DNA from: CAYOSU01 sp964541255
Lineage (GTDB): Bacteria > Bacillota > Clostridia > Christensenellales > CAMQZB01
NCBI GenBank assembly: GCA_964541255.1
Contig: CAZIPL010000005.1
Coordinates: forward strand, 1-58,798
Length of the DNA: 58,798 bases
Direction of reading: 5' to 3'
Positions 41,633-50,734 of this stretch are shown here, in pieces. A program made the translations under genes and the position numbers. How positions within the stretch are numbered: position 1 is the first letter of the stretch; each line of letters starts with the position of its first letter. Below the pieces are notes generated by a model that was not told the origin of the DNA, searched no databases, and saw only the letters and a list, made by a program, of their open reading frames with translations.

Positions 41633-42493
41633 TCAGCTATCCCTCTCGACGATAAAGTTTGTCAGTTCATGCAAAAAGGTAAGTCCGCCCAAAGAATCGG
41701 TGAGATATAAAATCTGGTTCTTCTTTTCTTCGATAAGCTCTCTCGTTTTTTCTTCGCCCAAAACGTTGAGAGTTGTGCTTTTATTGTCCTTATCGTCCTT
41801 GCCTACGCTCTTGCCAAGCTTTTCTTTTTCGCCGTATCTATCCAAAAGGTCGTCTTTAATCTGGAATACCTCTCCGAAAAGCGTTCCAATTTGGGAAAGC
41901 TGCGGAATCATATCCTCTCTTCCCGCAAGCGCCGCAGGGCAAACGAAGCACGCTTTCAAAAGCGCTCCCGTTTTGTTTGCGTTGATATAATTAACGCTTT
42001 CTTCGTCGCACTCTTTATCGGAATAATATAAATCCGCGGTCTGTCCCGAGCACATTCCCTTATGTCCCGCGCTTAACGCCATCAGTCTTGCGGCTGCGAT
42101 ATCCTCTTTCGTTTCGCAAGCGTCAAGCACCGTTTCGTACGCCAAGTTCAAAAGCGCGTCGCCGTTAACGACTGCAAACGCTTCGCCGAACACCTTGTGA
42201 TTGGTCGGTTTTCCGCGCCTATAATCGTCGTTGTCAAGAGACGGCAAATCGTCGTGAATGAGAGAATAGGTGTGAATCATCTCAACCGCCGCGCAAAACG
42301 CGGAAGCCTTTTTCTCTTCGACTCCGAAGTACTCCGATATATAAAGCATTATTATCGGACGAAGTCTCTTCCCGCCCGCAAAGAGAGAATATTCCATTCC
42401 CTTTTCGAGCTTTTCGAACCCCCCACCCACAAAATGCTCTTTGATACACTTTTCGGCTTTTATCTTCAGTTCTTTATATTTTTGATTAAACAT
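41633..42493 (-). CDS. ispA: geranyl/farnesyl diphosphate synthase
   Basis: Polyprenyl synthase making C10-C15 diphosphates. 286 residues from ATG 42493, which overlaps the xseB stop in ATGTTTAA; an upstream TTG adds seven residues without a ribosome site. First Asp-rich motif DDLPSLDNDD, second DDLLD, with GGKRLRP near 42-48 and HDDLPS-type small residues before it. Product is probably farnesyl diphosphate, as for most homologues of this length. Immediately precedes the OLE RNA, as in other OLE loci. Confidence 0.93.
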   Translation of the reverse strand: MFNQKYKELKIKAEKCIKEHFVGGGFEKLEKGMEYSLFAGGKRLRPIIMLYISEYFGVEEKKASAFCAAVEMIHTYSLIHDDLPSLDNDDYRRGKPTNHKVFGEAFAVVNGDALLNLAYETVLDACETKEDIAAARLMALSAGHKGMCSGQTADLYYSDKECDEESVNYINANKTGALLKACFVCPAALAGREDMIPQLSQIGTLFGEVFQIKDDLLDRYGEKEKLGKSVGKDDKDNKSTTLNVLGEEKTRELIEEKKNQILYLTDSLGGLTFLHELTNFIVERDS

Positions 42494-42701
42494 TTTCGTC
42501 GAGCGGAGCTTCAATGATTTTATCGAACTCTTCCTTTATAACGGTAATTTTGCCTTTCGCGCCGTTTAGTATTTCCATACATTCTTTCGAGACCTTGACG
42601 CCCTCTTCGAAAAGGGCTATGGATCTTTCCAAGCTTACTTTTTCGTCGTCAAGCTCTTTGATTATTTCTTCGAGCCTTTTTGCTCCTTCTTCAAACGTCA
42701 T
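42486..42701 (-). CDS. xseB: exodeoxyribonuclease VII small subunit
   Basis: 71 residues. Typical TFEEGAKRLEEIIKELDDEKVSLERSIALFEEG with helical hairpin. Forms the nuclease with XseA. Overlaps xseA by four bases and ispA by eight. Confidence 0.95.
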   Translation of the reverse strand: MTFEEGAKRLEEIIKELDDEKVSLERSIALFEEGVKVSKECMEILNGAKGKITVIKEEFDKIIEAPLDENV

Positions 42702-43903
42702 ATTCTTTTATCCTCCACGATCTCCGTAACCTCCGACTTGACTTCTCCGCCGAGAAGATAGGTCTTCATCACGTCGCCGATTTTGATTTCTTCTATGCTT
42801 TTTACGCTTTTATCGCCTACCGTTACTTTTGCAAAGCCCTTATCGAGCATCTTTAACGGATTGAGTCCGTCGATAGTTCCCATGTATAGCTTCAAAGCGT
42901 TTTGCTTTTCCATAAACCTTATTCGCAAAAGGTTCAATGTTTTGTTTAAGTCGGACTTAACTCTGTTTTCGCCTTTTGTGATAACGCCTTGTCCGAGTAT
43001 TTTCAATTTGTCCACGTTATGTGTGAACGTCGTTTGCCTATGCGCGTGAACTCTTTCGAACTTTCGTCCCAACGTTTCGGAAAGCTCCACAAAATCGCGG
43101 GCTTCTTTCATAAGATCCACCGTCGAAAGCTCAGCCGCGGCAGACGGCGTCGGCGCACGAAGGTCGGACGCGAAATCGCAAAGGGAAAAGTCCGTTTCGT
43201 GACCTACGGCAGAAATAATCGGCGTTTTGCATTCAAAAACCGCTCTTGCTACCGCTTCGGTGTTGAACGCCATCAAATCTTCCATAGAGCCGCCGCCTCT
43301 TCCGACTATTATGCAATCGACAAGACCCGATTCGTCAAGCTTCTTTATGCCCTTGACTATCTCGAATTCCGCACCCTCGCCTTGAACTTTGACGGGATAC
43401 AAAACTATATCGGTGAACGGATTTCTTCTTTTTGTGACGTTTATTATATCTCTGATGACAGCACCGGTTCTACTTGTTACGACGCCTACTCTTTTAGGGC
43501 TTTTCGGTATAGGCTTCTTCTTTTTCTCGTCAAACAATCCCTCTTTTTCGAGCTTTTCCTTAAGCTCCAAAAATTTCAAATATAACGCGCCTTTGCCCTC
43601 GGGCTGAATCTTCGTTACCTTGAAAGAAAGCGAGCCCCCTTTGACGTAAAAATCGGGAGTGCCTCTGACAACGACTTTATCTCCGTTTTTCGGCACGACC
43701 GTATTCTCGGCATACCTTATGTTGAAAAAGGTGCAAAATATCTGGGCGTCGTTGTCTTTAAGATTAAAGTACGCATGATTGCCCGATATTTTGAAGTTGC
43801 TTACCTCTCCCGTCATGAGTATTCCGTGCAAGAACTCCTCAGCGTCGAATATTCGCTTTATTATCGTATTAAGCTCCGCTACGGAAAAAACTTTTTCGTC
43901 CAT
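42698..43903 (-). CDS. xseA: exodeoxyribonuclease VII large subunit
   Basis: 401 residues, normal for Firmicutes. N-terminal OB fold (FLHGILMTGEVSNFKISGNHAYFNLKD), then the catalytic region with RVGVVTSRTGAVIRDI, IIVGRGGGSMEDLMAFN, AVGHETDFSLCDFASDLRAPTPSAAAEL. The C-terminal coiled coil binds XseB. Degrades single-stranded DNA ends. Overlaps folD by one base. Confidence 0.96.
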   Translation of the reverse strand: MDEKVFSVAELNTIIKRIFDAEEFLHGILMTGEVSNFKISGNHAYFNLKDNDAQIFCTFFNIRYAENTVVPKNGDKVVVRGTPDFYVKGGSLSFKVTKIQPEGKGALYLKFLELKEKLEKEGLFDEKKKKPIPKSPKRVGVVTSRTGAVIRDIINVTKRRNPFTDIVLYPVKVQGEGAEFEIVKGIKKLDESGLVDCIIVGRGGGSMEDLMAFNTEAVARAVFECKTPIISAVGHETDFSLCDFASDLRAPTPSAAAELSTVDLMKEARDFVELSETLGRKFERVHAHRQTTFTHNVDKLKILGQGVITKGENRVKSDLNKTLNLLRIRFMEKQNALKLYMGTIDGLNPLKMLDKGFAKVTVGDKSVKSIEEIKIGDVMKTYLLGGEVKSEVTEIVEDKRI

Positions 43904-44739
43904 TATCTCTCCTTAGCGGCTTTGACGGTATTTTCGAGAAGCTTCGCTATGGTCATAGGTCCTACTCCCCCGGGAACAGGCGTTATATATGATGCTTTTT
44001 CAAAAACGCCCTCAAAATCGACGTCGCCGTAAAGCTTCCCGTCTACTCGGTTTATTCCTACGTCGATAACAACAGCGCCCTCTTTCACCATATCCGCCGT
44101 CACGAAATGCTTTCTTCCGACTGCCGCCACCAAAATATCTGCGTTCTTTGAATATTCGGCTATGTTTTTCGTCTTGGAATGACAAATCGTTACGGTCGCG
44201 TTTTCTCTCAAAAGCAAAATCGAAACGGGCTTTCCGACGATATCCGATCTTCCGATTACGACTGCGTTTTTGCCGCAAATCTCAATCCCCGTAGATTTAA
44301 TAAGGTCGATAACTCCTGCTGCGGTGCAAGGCGTAAAGCCCTCTTCTTTCCCTAAATATAAGCTGCCCGACGAAAGAACGGAAAAACCGTCTACGTCTTT
44401 TTTGGGCGAAACGGCAGAAATAACCCTTTCTTCGTCAATTCCTTTCGGGAGCGGAAGCTGGACCAAAATTCCGTGTACCTTTTCGTCGTCGTTCAATGCG
44501 TTGACAAGCTCGATAACGTCCTCGGTCGTCGAATTTTCGGGGAGCTTATAGGTATTCGAAACAATACCAACCTTTTCCGATGCGCGAGACTTGTTTCTCA
44601 CATAAACCTCGCTTGCGGGATCGTTTCCGACCACAATTACAGAAAGGGAAGGAAATATGCCCTTTTCGTTCAAAGCGGCGACTTCCTTCCTTACGTTTTC
44701 TTTGATATTCTCAGCTATCTGTTTTCCGTCGATAATCAT
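43903..44739 (-). CDS. folD: bifunctional methylenetetrahydrofolate dehydrogenase/cyclohydrolase
   Basis: 278 residues from ATG 44739, which overlaps the nusB stop (ATGA). Active Tyr/Lys in VYVRNKSRASEKVGI near 50-64, QLPLPKG, PKKDVDGF near 120, and the dinucleotide segment GKNAVVIGRSDIVGKPVSILLL near 152-173; C-terminal TPVPGGVGPMTIAKLL. Makes 10-formyl-THF. SD AAGGAAAG. Confidence 0.96.
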   Translation of the reverse strand: MIIDGKQIAENIKENVRKEVAALNEKGIFPSLSVIVVGNDPASEVYVRNKSRASEKVGIVSNTYKLPENSTTEDVIELVNALNDDEKVHGILVQLPLPKGIDEERVISAVSPKKDVDGFSVLSSGSLYLGKEEGFTPCTAAGVIDLIKSTGIEICGKNAVVIGRSDIVGKPVSILLLRENATVTICHSKTKNIAEYSKNADILVAAVGRKHFVTADMVKEGAVVIDVGINRVDGKLYGDVDFEGVFEKASYITPVPGGVGPMTIAKLLENTVKAAKER

Positions 44740-45140
44740 TTGCTTTCCTTCAATACGGTTGCCAAAATTCCGTTGATGAAACTCGGGCTTTTCTCGGTGC
44801 TGTATTTTTTCGCAAGCTCTACCGCTTCGTTGCATGAAACCTTTTCGGGAATATCTTCGCGATACTTGATCTCATAAAGAGCAACCAACAAAATCGCCAT
44901 ATCGACCATATAAATTCTGTCGAGCTTATAGCCTATCGCGTTCTTTTCGATATATTCTTTCAAAGCGGCGGAGTTTTCTTCAACACCCTCGAACACGTCT
45001 TTGACATACTTTCTATCCTCTTCGTCGAGCGTTACATCGTCGAAAGAGCATAATCTTTCCTCAAGGCTATCGGTTTTTGCTTCGTCAAAAAGATAGCCGT
45101 ATACTAATCTGAATGCTGTTTCTCTTGCGTCTTTTCTCAT
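44736..45140 (-). CDS. nusB: transcription antitermination factor NusB
   Basis: 134 residues, all helical. RKDARETAFRLVYGYLF at the start (boxA RNA-binding Arg-rich helix) and YREDIPEKVSCNEAVELAKKYSTEKSPSFINGIL near the end are diagnostic. Acts in rRNA antitermination. Overlaps the Asp23 gene by four bases. Confidence 0.95.
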   Translation of the reverse strand: MRKDARETAFRLVYGYLFDEAKTDSLEERLCSFDDVTLDEEDRKYVKDVFEGVEENSAALKEYIEKNAIGYKLDRIYMVDMAILLVALYEIKYREDIPEKVSCNEAVELAKKYSTEKSPSFINGILATVLKESK

Positions 45141-45484
45141 CTTGCTTTATCCGTTTTCAATACTACGCCCAGAATTCTTACGTCAACCGAGCTTGCCGTG
45201 AACGATGTCATATTCTCGATTCCGTTCTTCGCCGCCTCCTGAACCTTGAACGCAACGTCGGGAACGTTATATCCTTCGTAAATATAAATCGAAAGATCGA
45301 CGTAGACCTTATCTCCGTCGAAATCGAGTTTGATCTTTTGCAAATAATCTTCGGGACGAATTTGCGCGTTGTCTTCCTTGACGCTCGGCGCTACTCCGTC
45401 AACCTCAGATACGGCGAACGTAACGATGTTTGTCAAAATGTTGTTGTTATACGTCGTCCTGCCTTTCGGATCTTTCTTTTCCAT
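45137..45484 (-). CDS. Asp23/Gls24 family envelope stress protein
   Basis: 115 residues. ILTNIVTFAVSEVDGVAPSV at 16-35 and the alternating beta pattern VYVDLSIYIYEGYNVPDVAFKVQEAAKNGIENMT are the family core. Usually precedes nusB in Clostridia and Bacilli. SD CGGAGGAT. First gene of the housekeeping block; promoter at 45533-45561. Confidence 0.93.
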   Translation of the reverse strand: MEKKDPKGRTTYNNNILTNIVTFAVSEVDGVAPSVKEDNAQIRPEDYLQKIKLDFDGDKVYVDLSIYIYEGYNVPDVAFKVQEAAKNGIENMTSFTASSVDVRILGVVLKTDKAR

Positions 45485-45532
45485 AATATCCTCCGAGATC
45501 TATAGATCTTATGAACATTTCATTTCACACTT

Positions 45533-45561
45533 AGTCTATCACAATTTTGCATATTTTGCAA
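45533..45561 (-). promoter_or_regulatory. candidate promoter of the asp23-nusB-folD operon
   Basis: Minus strand TTGCAA (45556-45561), 17 bases, TAGACT (45533-45538). A perfect palindrome AGATC-TATA-GATCT (45496-45509) lies just before the ribosome site and might affect translation. Confidence 0.5.
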
Positions 45562-45586
45562 GGATAGTTATGCCATTAGTTAACTC

Positions 45587-46051
45587 TCAACCCTTTATTT
45601 CCGACGAAAAGTAGTTATATAGCCCCTCGAGAGCTTCCGATATATCCTTATAAGTCCTTTCGAAATCGCCCGTATACCACGGATCTGCTACGTCGCAATC
45701 TTTCAAAGCATAGCTCATAAGCTTTTTTGTTTTTCTTCTCGCCTCTGTTCCGAAAAGTCGTTCGATATTTCTCAAGTTATTGTCGTCCATGCAAATAACT
45801 TCGTCGTAATAAGAAAAATCACTTTGCGTTATTTGCCTTGCAACCTTTCCCGTCAGGTTTATTCCGTGCTTTATAAGCTCTCTTTTTGCGGGCGGATATA
45901 CGGGATTGCCTATTTCTTCGCGACTTGTTGCGGCGGACGCTATTTCAAAGCGGTCTGCCACTCCTTTTCTTTCGACTAAATCTTTAAACATAAACTCCGC
46001 CATCGGGGACCTACAAATGTTCCCGTGGCAAACAAACAATACTTTTATCAT
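45587..46051 (-). CDS. low-molecular-weight protein-tyrosine phosphatase
   Basis: 154 residues. P-loop VCHGNICRSPMAEF near 7-20 (nucleophile Cys 8) and catalytic Asp in DPWYTGDFERTY near 125. Dephosphorylates tyrosine phosphate in proteins, or arginine phosphate in some Firmicutes. SD AGAGG. Its 5' leader carries a nested hairpin (46068-46138). Confidence 0.94.
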   Translation of the reverse strand: MIKVLFVCHGNICRSPMAEFMFKDLVERKGVADRFEIASAATSREEIGNPVYPPAKRELIKHGINLTGKVARQITQSDFSYYDEVICMDDNNLRNIERLFGTEARRKTKKLMSYALKDCDVADPWYTGDFERTYKDISEALEGLYNYFSSEIKG

Positions 46052-46067
46052 AAAACCTCTTTTGAAT

Positions 46068-46138
46068 TATTAAAGCCGCAATCCTGATGTGAACCCCAAA
46101 GACTTTAGGAGGTGCATTTCGGTTTTTATGCGGCTTTA
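46068..46138. repeat. nested hairpin element upstream of the phosphatase gene
   Basis: Outer arms ATTAAAGCCGCA / TGCGGCTTTAAT; inside lies a second hairpin CCCCAAAG-A-CTTTAGGAGG. It resembles small structured elements associated with insertion sequences or repeats, but only one copy lies here. It would be in the phosphatase gene's 5' leader. Confidence 0.55.
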
Positions 46139-46154
46139 ATATTATTCTTGTATT

Positions 46155-46236
46155 CTTATCCATTGAAGAGCTTGGGTTTTTAGCAAATCTTATCGTATTA
46201 TGAGAAGTTACTCACGGATTTTACAAATTGATTGCC
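46155..46236 (-). repeat. dispersed repeat, copy B
   Basis: CTTATCCATTGA (46155-46166), then ATTATGAGAAGTT (46197-46209) and CAAATTGATTGCC (46224-46236). The latter two are reverse complements of words in copy A at 34646-34684, while the first word is direct, so the inner part is inverted. Confidence 0.5.
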
Positions 46237-46260
46237 AATAAAACTCAATTCCGAACATTT

Positions 46261-48147
46261 TTAACGAACGGAATCGGCTATCTTTTTGAAGTTTGCAATA
46301 CTTTCCTCCATGCCGTGGATCTTGTTTCTTGCGATCCAAAGCTTCGGATGAACGTTTGCGATTTCTTCATATAGCATAACAAGCTCTTCCCCGAACGCTT
46401 TTCTTTGCTCGTCGGAGATATTCTCTCCGTGCGCGTTTAGGTGATGAACGATGTTTCCGAATTTTGCGAATCTAACGGTGTTTTCAAGCTCTAAATATAT
46501 AAGCTCTTTTTGAGGCGCTTTGATTTTCGCTTTCGACAAGTCTTCTTCTATCTCTGCAATGTTTTTCATAACGGACTCGAAATCGAATTCCTTGACATCC
46601 TGAAGAAGCGAACCGAGAATTCCCGAAGAACTCGGAGCAATCGTTTCGATGTCCTTGACCGCATTTTTCAAAATCATAGGGAACACGCCGTTTGGGAGCA
46701 AGCCCATCGACATACTAATCGAGGCAATCGTCATATTGACCATAGGAATTTCCTCGAAGCGGTTCAGTCTTCCGAGCTTTGCGACTATTCTTGCGGCATT
46801 GCCCGTTTCGTCTTCGAATATATAGCGATTGACGTAATCTACCGTTTCGTCCTCCGTTACGTCGGTATTACCCCACGAGCAAGACGCAGCGTGCGCGATC
46901 GCGTTGTTACTCAAAATCTCATATTCGACATGTCCGCCGTCGCCCCAAGCGGTAACCAAAACGCCCTCGCCGCCGTGCGCCATGGCTGCATTTGCGGCGT
47001 TTCTGATGTTTTCGAGCATATTATCCGTTCTGCCGTAAAGAGTCGTCCATGTGGACGTCCCCGGGCAAAGAATGAACGGCACTTTCTTTTCCTCTAAGCT
47101 CGCGGCGTTTTTGTCAAAAGGCGTGCATGCATCATATCCCCAATCGAGAACAGTGATGTTTTCAGGAAGCTCGGAAAGCGTTTCGGGGTGATTTGCCAAA
47201 ATATCTCCCCACATATACATATGTTTACCTCTTTTCGAGACCATTTCGTGGAGTCTCTTTAAGTAATCCATATATAAATACGCTTCGCCCTTTTCTTCGG
47301 CGACAGCTTTATTCTTGCCTCTTCCGAGCTCGAACGGTTCGTCGAGGTTGACGTTGAACTTATTCGAAGTAAAATTCGGCAAAAGGTCGTCCGTCATCTT
47401 GGTAACAAGCTCCAAGCTTTCGGGATCGAGAGCGTCGAGCGTACTTACGGGCATATAGCTTCCCATAATCTCTCTGCCCTTATCCGTTTCAGCCAAATGC
47501 TTAAACTCGTCTCTTGCAAGCCATGCAGCCATATGTCCGAGGCAGTTTTGGTTAGGGACAAGTTCGATTTCTCTTTCTTTGCAATACTTGTCGAGATACC
47601 TCACCTCTTCGCCGGTTATCGGCGTAACGTCTTTCCACACTTCCGCAAAAGAGGGATATGCAAACGAAAAGCCCTCGACATAAAGCTGAAGCTGGTTGTA
47701 TTTAAGCATAGCCAATCTGTCTACGTATCCGCATAAATCGTCAAGCGTCGGCACCTTTCCGCGGCTTATATCGAGCATATATCCGCGAACCTTTAACGAC
47801 GGCTCATCCTCTATTTCAAGGCACGGAAGCTGTTCTCCGCCCTCCGAAAGAAGCTGTCCGAGCGTTACCGCGCCGTAAAATCCGCCCCTTCTCGCAGAGC
47901 AGAAAATCTCGACGCCGTTTTCGGATACGGAAATTCTGTATGCTTCTTCGTTAAGCGTTTTATCTTCGCAAAAACGCACGTCCGCATTGTCGCAAACAAG
48001 CTCGAAATCGCGTCTTAACGCTTCATTCAAAACAGACTTTAACGAAGTCGAAAGCTCGCACGCCTTCACCGTTATTGGTGTCGAAACGACATAAACGCCC
48101 TCTTTTTCAACTACTTTTTTCGGTCTTGGATATAAATTCAATTTCAT
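46261..48147 (-). CDS. GH20 family beta-N-acetylhexosaminidase-like glycosidase
   Basis: 628 residues. N-terminal GH20b domain (YPRPKKVVEKEGVYVV...) to about 105, then a TIM barrel from LKVRGYMLDISRGKVPTLDDL, with LVPNQNCLGHMAAWL and the catalytic Asp-Glu pair in VNLDEPFELG near 268-269. C-terminal helical extension from ~440. Removes terminal GlcNAc or GalNAc. No signal peptide, so cytoplasmic. Strong SD AAGGAGG. Not linked to a transport operon. Confidence 0.9.
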   Translation of the reverse strand: MKLNLYPRPKKVVEKEGVYVVSTPITVKACELSTSLKSVLNEALRRDFELVCDNADVRFCEDKTLNEEAYRISVSENGVEIFCSARRGGFYGAVTLGQLLSEGGEQLPCLEIEDEPSLKVRGYMLDISRGKVPTLDDLCGYVDRLAMLKYNQLQLYVEGFSFAYPSFAEVWKDVTPITGEEVRYLDKYCKEREIELVPNQNCLGHMAAWLARDEFKHLAETDKGREIMGSYMPVSTLDALDPESLELVTKMTDDLLPNFTSNKFNVNLDEPFELGRGKNKAVAEEKGEAYLYMDYLKRLHEMVSKRGKHMYMWGDILANHPETLSELPENITVLDWGYDACTPFDKNAASLEEKKVPFILCPGTSTWTTLYGRTDNMLENIRNAANAAMAHGGEGVLVTAWGDGGHVEYEILSNNAIAHAASCSWGNTDVTEDETVDYVNRYIFEDETGNAARIVAKLGRLNRFEEIPMVNMTIASISMSMGLLPNGVFPMILKNAVKDIETIAPSSSGILGSLLQDVKEFDFESVMKNIAEIEEDLSKAKIKAPQKELIYLELENTVRFAKFGNIVHHLNAHGENISDEQRKAFGEELVMLYEEIANVHPKLWIARNKIHGMEESIANFKKIADSVR

Positions 48148-48308
48148 AACCTTTCCTCCTTATTGTCAATAATTAACTCTTTCGACTTTTTGTTTTAGTC
48201 AAAAAGCGTAAGATAATAAAAATAGCAATTAAACAATCAAAAACGCCTTTTATTCAAAGCTCGTCAGCTATATTATAGCACGGTTTTTACTTTTTTCAAG
48301 AGGTAATT

Positions 48309-49418
48309 TTATCGTTGTTTGATTTCTCGTATCGTTTGAACCATATAATTCAAAAGCTTACGCTTGCCCTCGCAATATCTGTTGAGCGTAACCTCTCCGT
48401 GCACGTCTCTTTCCCTTCTGCAACCGCCCATGCATAGCCCTGCCACCTCACACGTTTTGCATTTATCCTCGACCTTAAAGGATGCCTTGACAAACTTATC
48501 CGCGTTTTTCGAAAGAGCAAGCTCCTCGAGATCGTTTTCGTTGATGTTGCCGAGCAAATATTCATCCTCGCAATAAAAGTCGCAAGGATAGCAATTGCCG
48601 TTCCCCTCAACGACAAGATTGACCGTACAATAGCCCTTCATTCCGCATATCTCGGGAGTTCCGCCCGACATAAGAGTTAAGATATTTTCGAACGATCTGA
48701 CGTAAACGTCCTCGCCCGACATAATGTCCTTTATGTATTCGTCGAAAATGCTCTTATAATAATTGAAATATTCTTCGTTGTTCATTGCAAAGCCCGACGT
48801 AAAAGGCTCTACGTCAAAAGGCTCGAGGCAGTCTATGAACTGCATATAATTTATTCCCTGAGCTTTGAAGAATCTATATGTTTCTCTCCCCTTTTTCGAA
48901 GAAAGCTTGTTCGCTACGATAAGCGCGTTGAACTTGACGTTATGCTTTTTCAAAAGATCTATGCCTTGCATAACCTTGTTGAACGAGCCTTTCCCCGTGC
49001 TTGTCAATCGATTTGCGTTATGAAGATCGGCTTTGCCGTCGATAGATACGCCTATAAGAAAGTCATTTTTACCGTAAAACGCAGCCATTTCGTCCGTAAT
49101 CATCGTGCCGTTGGTCTGCAAAGAATATGTTATCGCCGCTTTTTTGACGTTGACTTTTTGACAATACTCAACAAAATCCTCGAAAAACTCAAGCGGGCAT
49201 ACCGTCGGTTCGCCCCCTTGGAACGCGAAATTCACGCTTCCGCCGTCTGCAAAAGCAAGGGCTTTGTCAATAAGGTTATGAGACGTTTCCGTCGTCATAA
49301 GACCGAACGACTTAACTTCCCTTAACGACGAAACGTCGTTATAAAAGCAATATTTGCACTTCAAATTGCATGCCGACGATGCCGGCTTAATAAGTATCGT
49401 TATGTGTTTTGCAGACAT
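48309..49418 (-). CDS. anaerobic sulfatase-maturating radical SAM enzyme (SPASM)
   Basis: About 369 residues. Radical SAM motif CNLKCKYCFY near residues 16-25 binding one [4Fe-4S] cluster; GGEPTV next. C-terminal SPASM Cys array: CGMKGYC, CYPCDFYC, CKTCEVAGLCMGGC, and a final Cys. It converts Cys or Ser of sulfatases to formylglycine under anaerobic conditions; no sulfatase gene lies in the window. ATG 49418 is preferred (AAGGAT upstream, spacing 11); an ATG four codons earlier has none. Divergent from the dipeptidase gene. Confidence 0.9.
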   Translation of the reverse strand: MSAKHITILIKPASSACNLKCKYCFYNDVSSLREVKSFGLMTTETSHNLIDKALAFADGGSVNFAFQGGEPTVCPLEFFEDFVEYCQKVNVKKAAITYSLQTNGTMITDEMAAFYGKNDFLIGVSIDGKADLHNANRLTSTGKGSFNKVMQGIDLLKKHNVKFNALIVANKLSSKKGRETYRFFKAQGINYMQFIDCLEPFDVEPFTSGFAMNNEEYFNYYKSIFDEYIKDIMSGEDVYVRSFENILTLMSGGTPEICGMKGYCTVNLVVEGNGNCYPCDFYCEDEYLLGNINENDLEELALSKNADKFVKASFKVEDKCKTCEVAGLCMGGCRRERDVHGEVTLNRYCEGKRKLLNYMVQTIREIKQR

Positions 49419-49520
49419 ATCATAAATCATCCTTATATTTTATATAAAAACAAACCGCGTACTTTTATGTTTTTTTATATATTAAATAATACCAAAACAA
49501 GGAGATTAAAAGCAATCGTT

Positions 49521-50444
49521 ATGACAAAAATAATCAATCTTCACGACGACTTCCCCATCGAGCTTTTTGCAGATAGATTTTACGGCACCGGAAATTTCGA
49601 AAAACGCTTCGATTGGCTTGAAGAAAGTTTTGAAAAAACAATAGGCGCGATATATCTTCCGACAAAATATCGCACTATCCCGCGTTTTCAACAGCGAGCT
49701 TTCGAATACGCAAGACTCGTTTTGAAAGGCAACGATTTTTTATCGAAAGGCGATAGAAAATATTTTCTGTCTTTCGAAGGATTGGACTCTTTCGAAAATA
49801 TCGACGAGGCGGAAAAATATATTGCAAAAGCAGATTTTTTCTCTCTCACATGGATAAGAGAAAACAATTTTGCTTACGGAGTCGGCGAAAAAGGCAATTT
49901 CGTTGACGGTGGCTTGAAAGAAGACGGACGCAAAATCGCCGAGATTATGAAAAACGAAGATCGGCATATCGATGTCAGCCACCTTTGCGACAATGGGGTA
50001 TTAGATCTTACAAAAATGAAATGTCCGATATTTGCATCTCACTCGAACTCCCGAGAGGTTTTCTATTCGAAACGAAACTTAACTCCTTGCCAAATCGAAT
50101 ACATAGCAAATTGCGGCGGCATAATCGGCATAAACGGCTATAAAGGCTTTGTCGGCAAGAAAAACCACTTGAAAAAGCTTTCTGCGCACATTAAGTCCGT
50201 CATAAATTTCGGCGGCGAAGACTGCGTTTCACTCGGGCTTGACGTTTGCGGAAACCTTTTGGGAGATAATTCGGACTGCGACGTTTTGAAAAATATAGCC
50301 GATCTTACGAATTTTTCCGAATATCTTTTATCTCTTGGTTTCACTTCTTCTCTTATCGACAAGATTTTCTTCAAAAACGCCGAACGATTTTTATTAAACG
50401 AGCCAATGTCGTCAAACAAAAAAAACGGCATTGCAGTAAGCTAA
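49521..50444 (+). CDS. membrane dipeptidase family (peptidase M19)
   Basis: 307 residues. Zinc-site elements of renal dipeptidase-type enzymes: NLHDDFP near residues 6-12 (in place of the usual DGHNDL), Glu in LSFEGLDSF, DVSHLCDNGVLDL, FASHSNSR, and LGLDVCG. Probably cleaves dipeptides. The AAGGAG site lies 16 bases before the ATG, unusually far; no intermediate in-frame ATG, GTG or TTG exists. Confidence 0.85.
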   Translation: MTKIINLHDDFPIELFADRFYGTGNFEKRFDWLEESFEKTIGAIYLPTKYRTIPRFQQRAFEYARLVLKGNDFLSKGDRKYFLSFEGLDSFENIDEAEKYIAKADFFSLTWIRENNFAYGVGEKGNFVDGGLKEDGRKIAEIMKNEDRHIDVSHLCDNGVLDLTKMKCPIFASHSNSREVFYSKRNLTPCQIEYIANCGGIIGINGYKGFVGKKNHLKKLSAHIKSVINFGGEDCVSLGLDVCGNLLGDNSDCDVLKNIADLTNFSEYLLSLGFTSSLIDKIFFKNAERFLLNEPMSSNKKNGIAVS

Positions 50445-50734
50445 ATCCAAATAATTAACTTAGAACAGCAACGCCGTTGATTATTTATTATTATTTCTTA
50501 TAATAGTTTTTTTCGAAAAAGCTATATAATCCGCAACTAAATATACAGCCGTTTCCAAAAAAAACAATACTTTTCTTTCACTACCAAACCATAGCTTTTT
50601 TTCGTTTATCGAAAAAGCGGTTTTAGGTGATTTTGCTTTTGAGTTATCAAAGCTTAATCCCATCCATTGAAAAACTCAACCGATTGAGACTCAAAGTCGT
50701 TTTTTTCGTGTTTGGTAACGTTACTTTTATATTT

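Noticed and set aside
50481..50663. 60-codon minus-strand frame between the dipeptidase and MFS genes
   Set aside because: No convincing start context or similarity; it could be a remnant but nothing supports expression.
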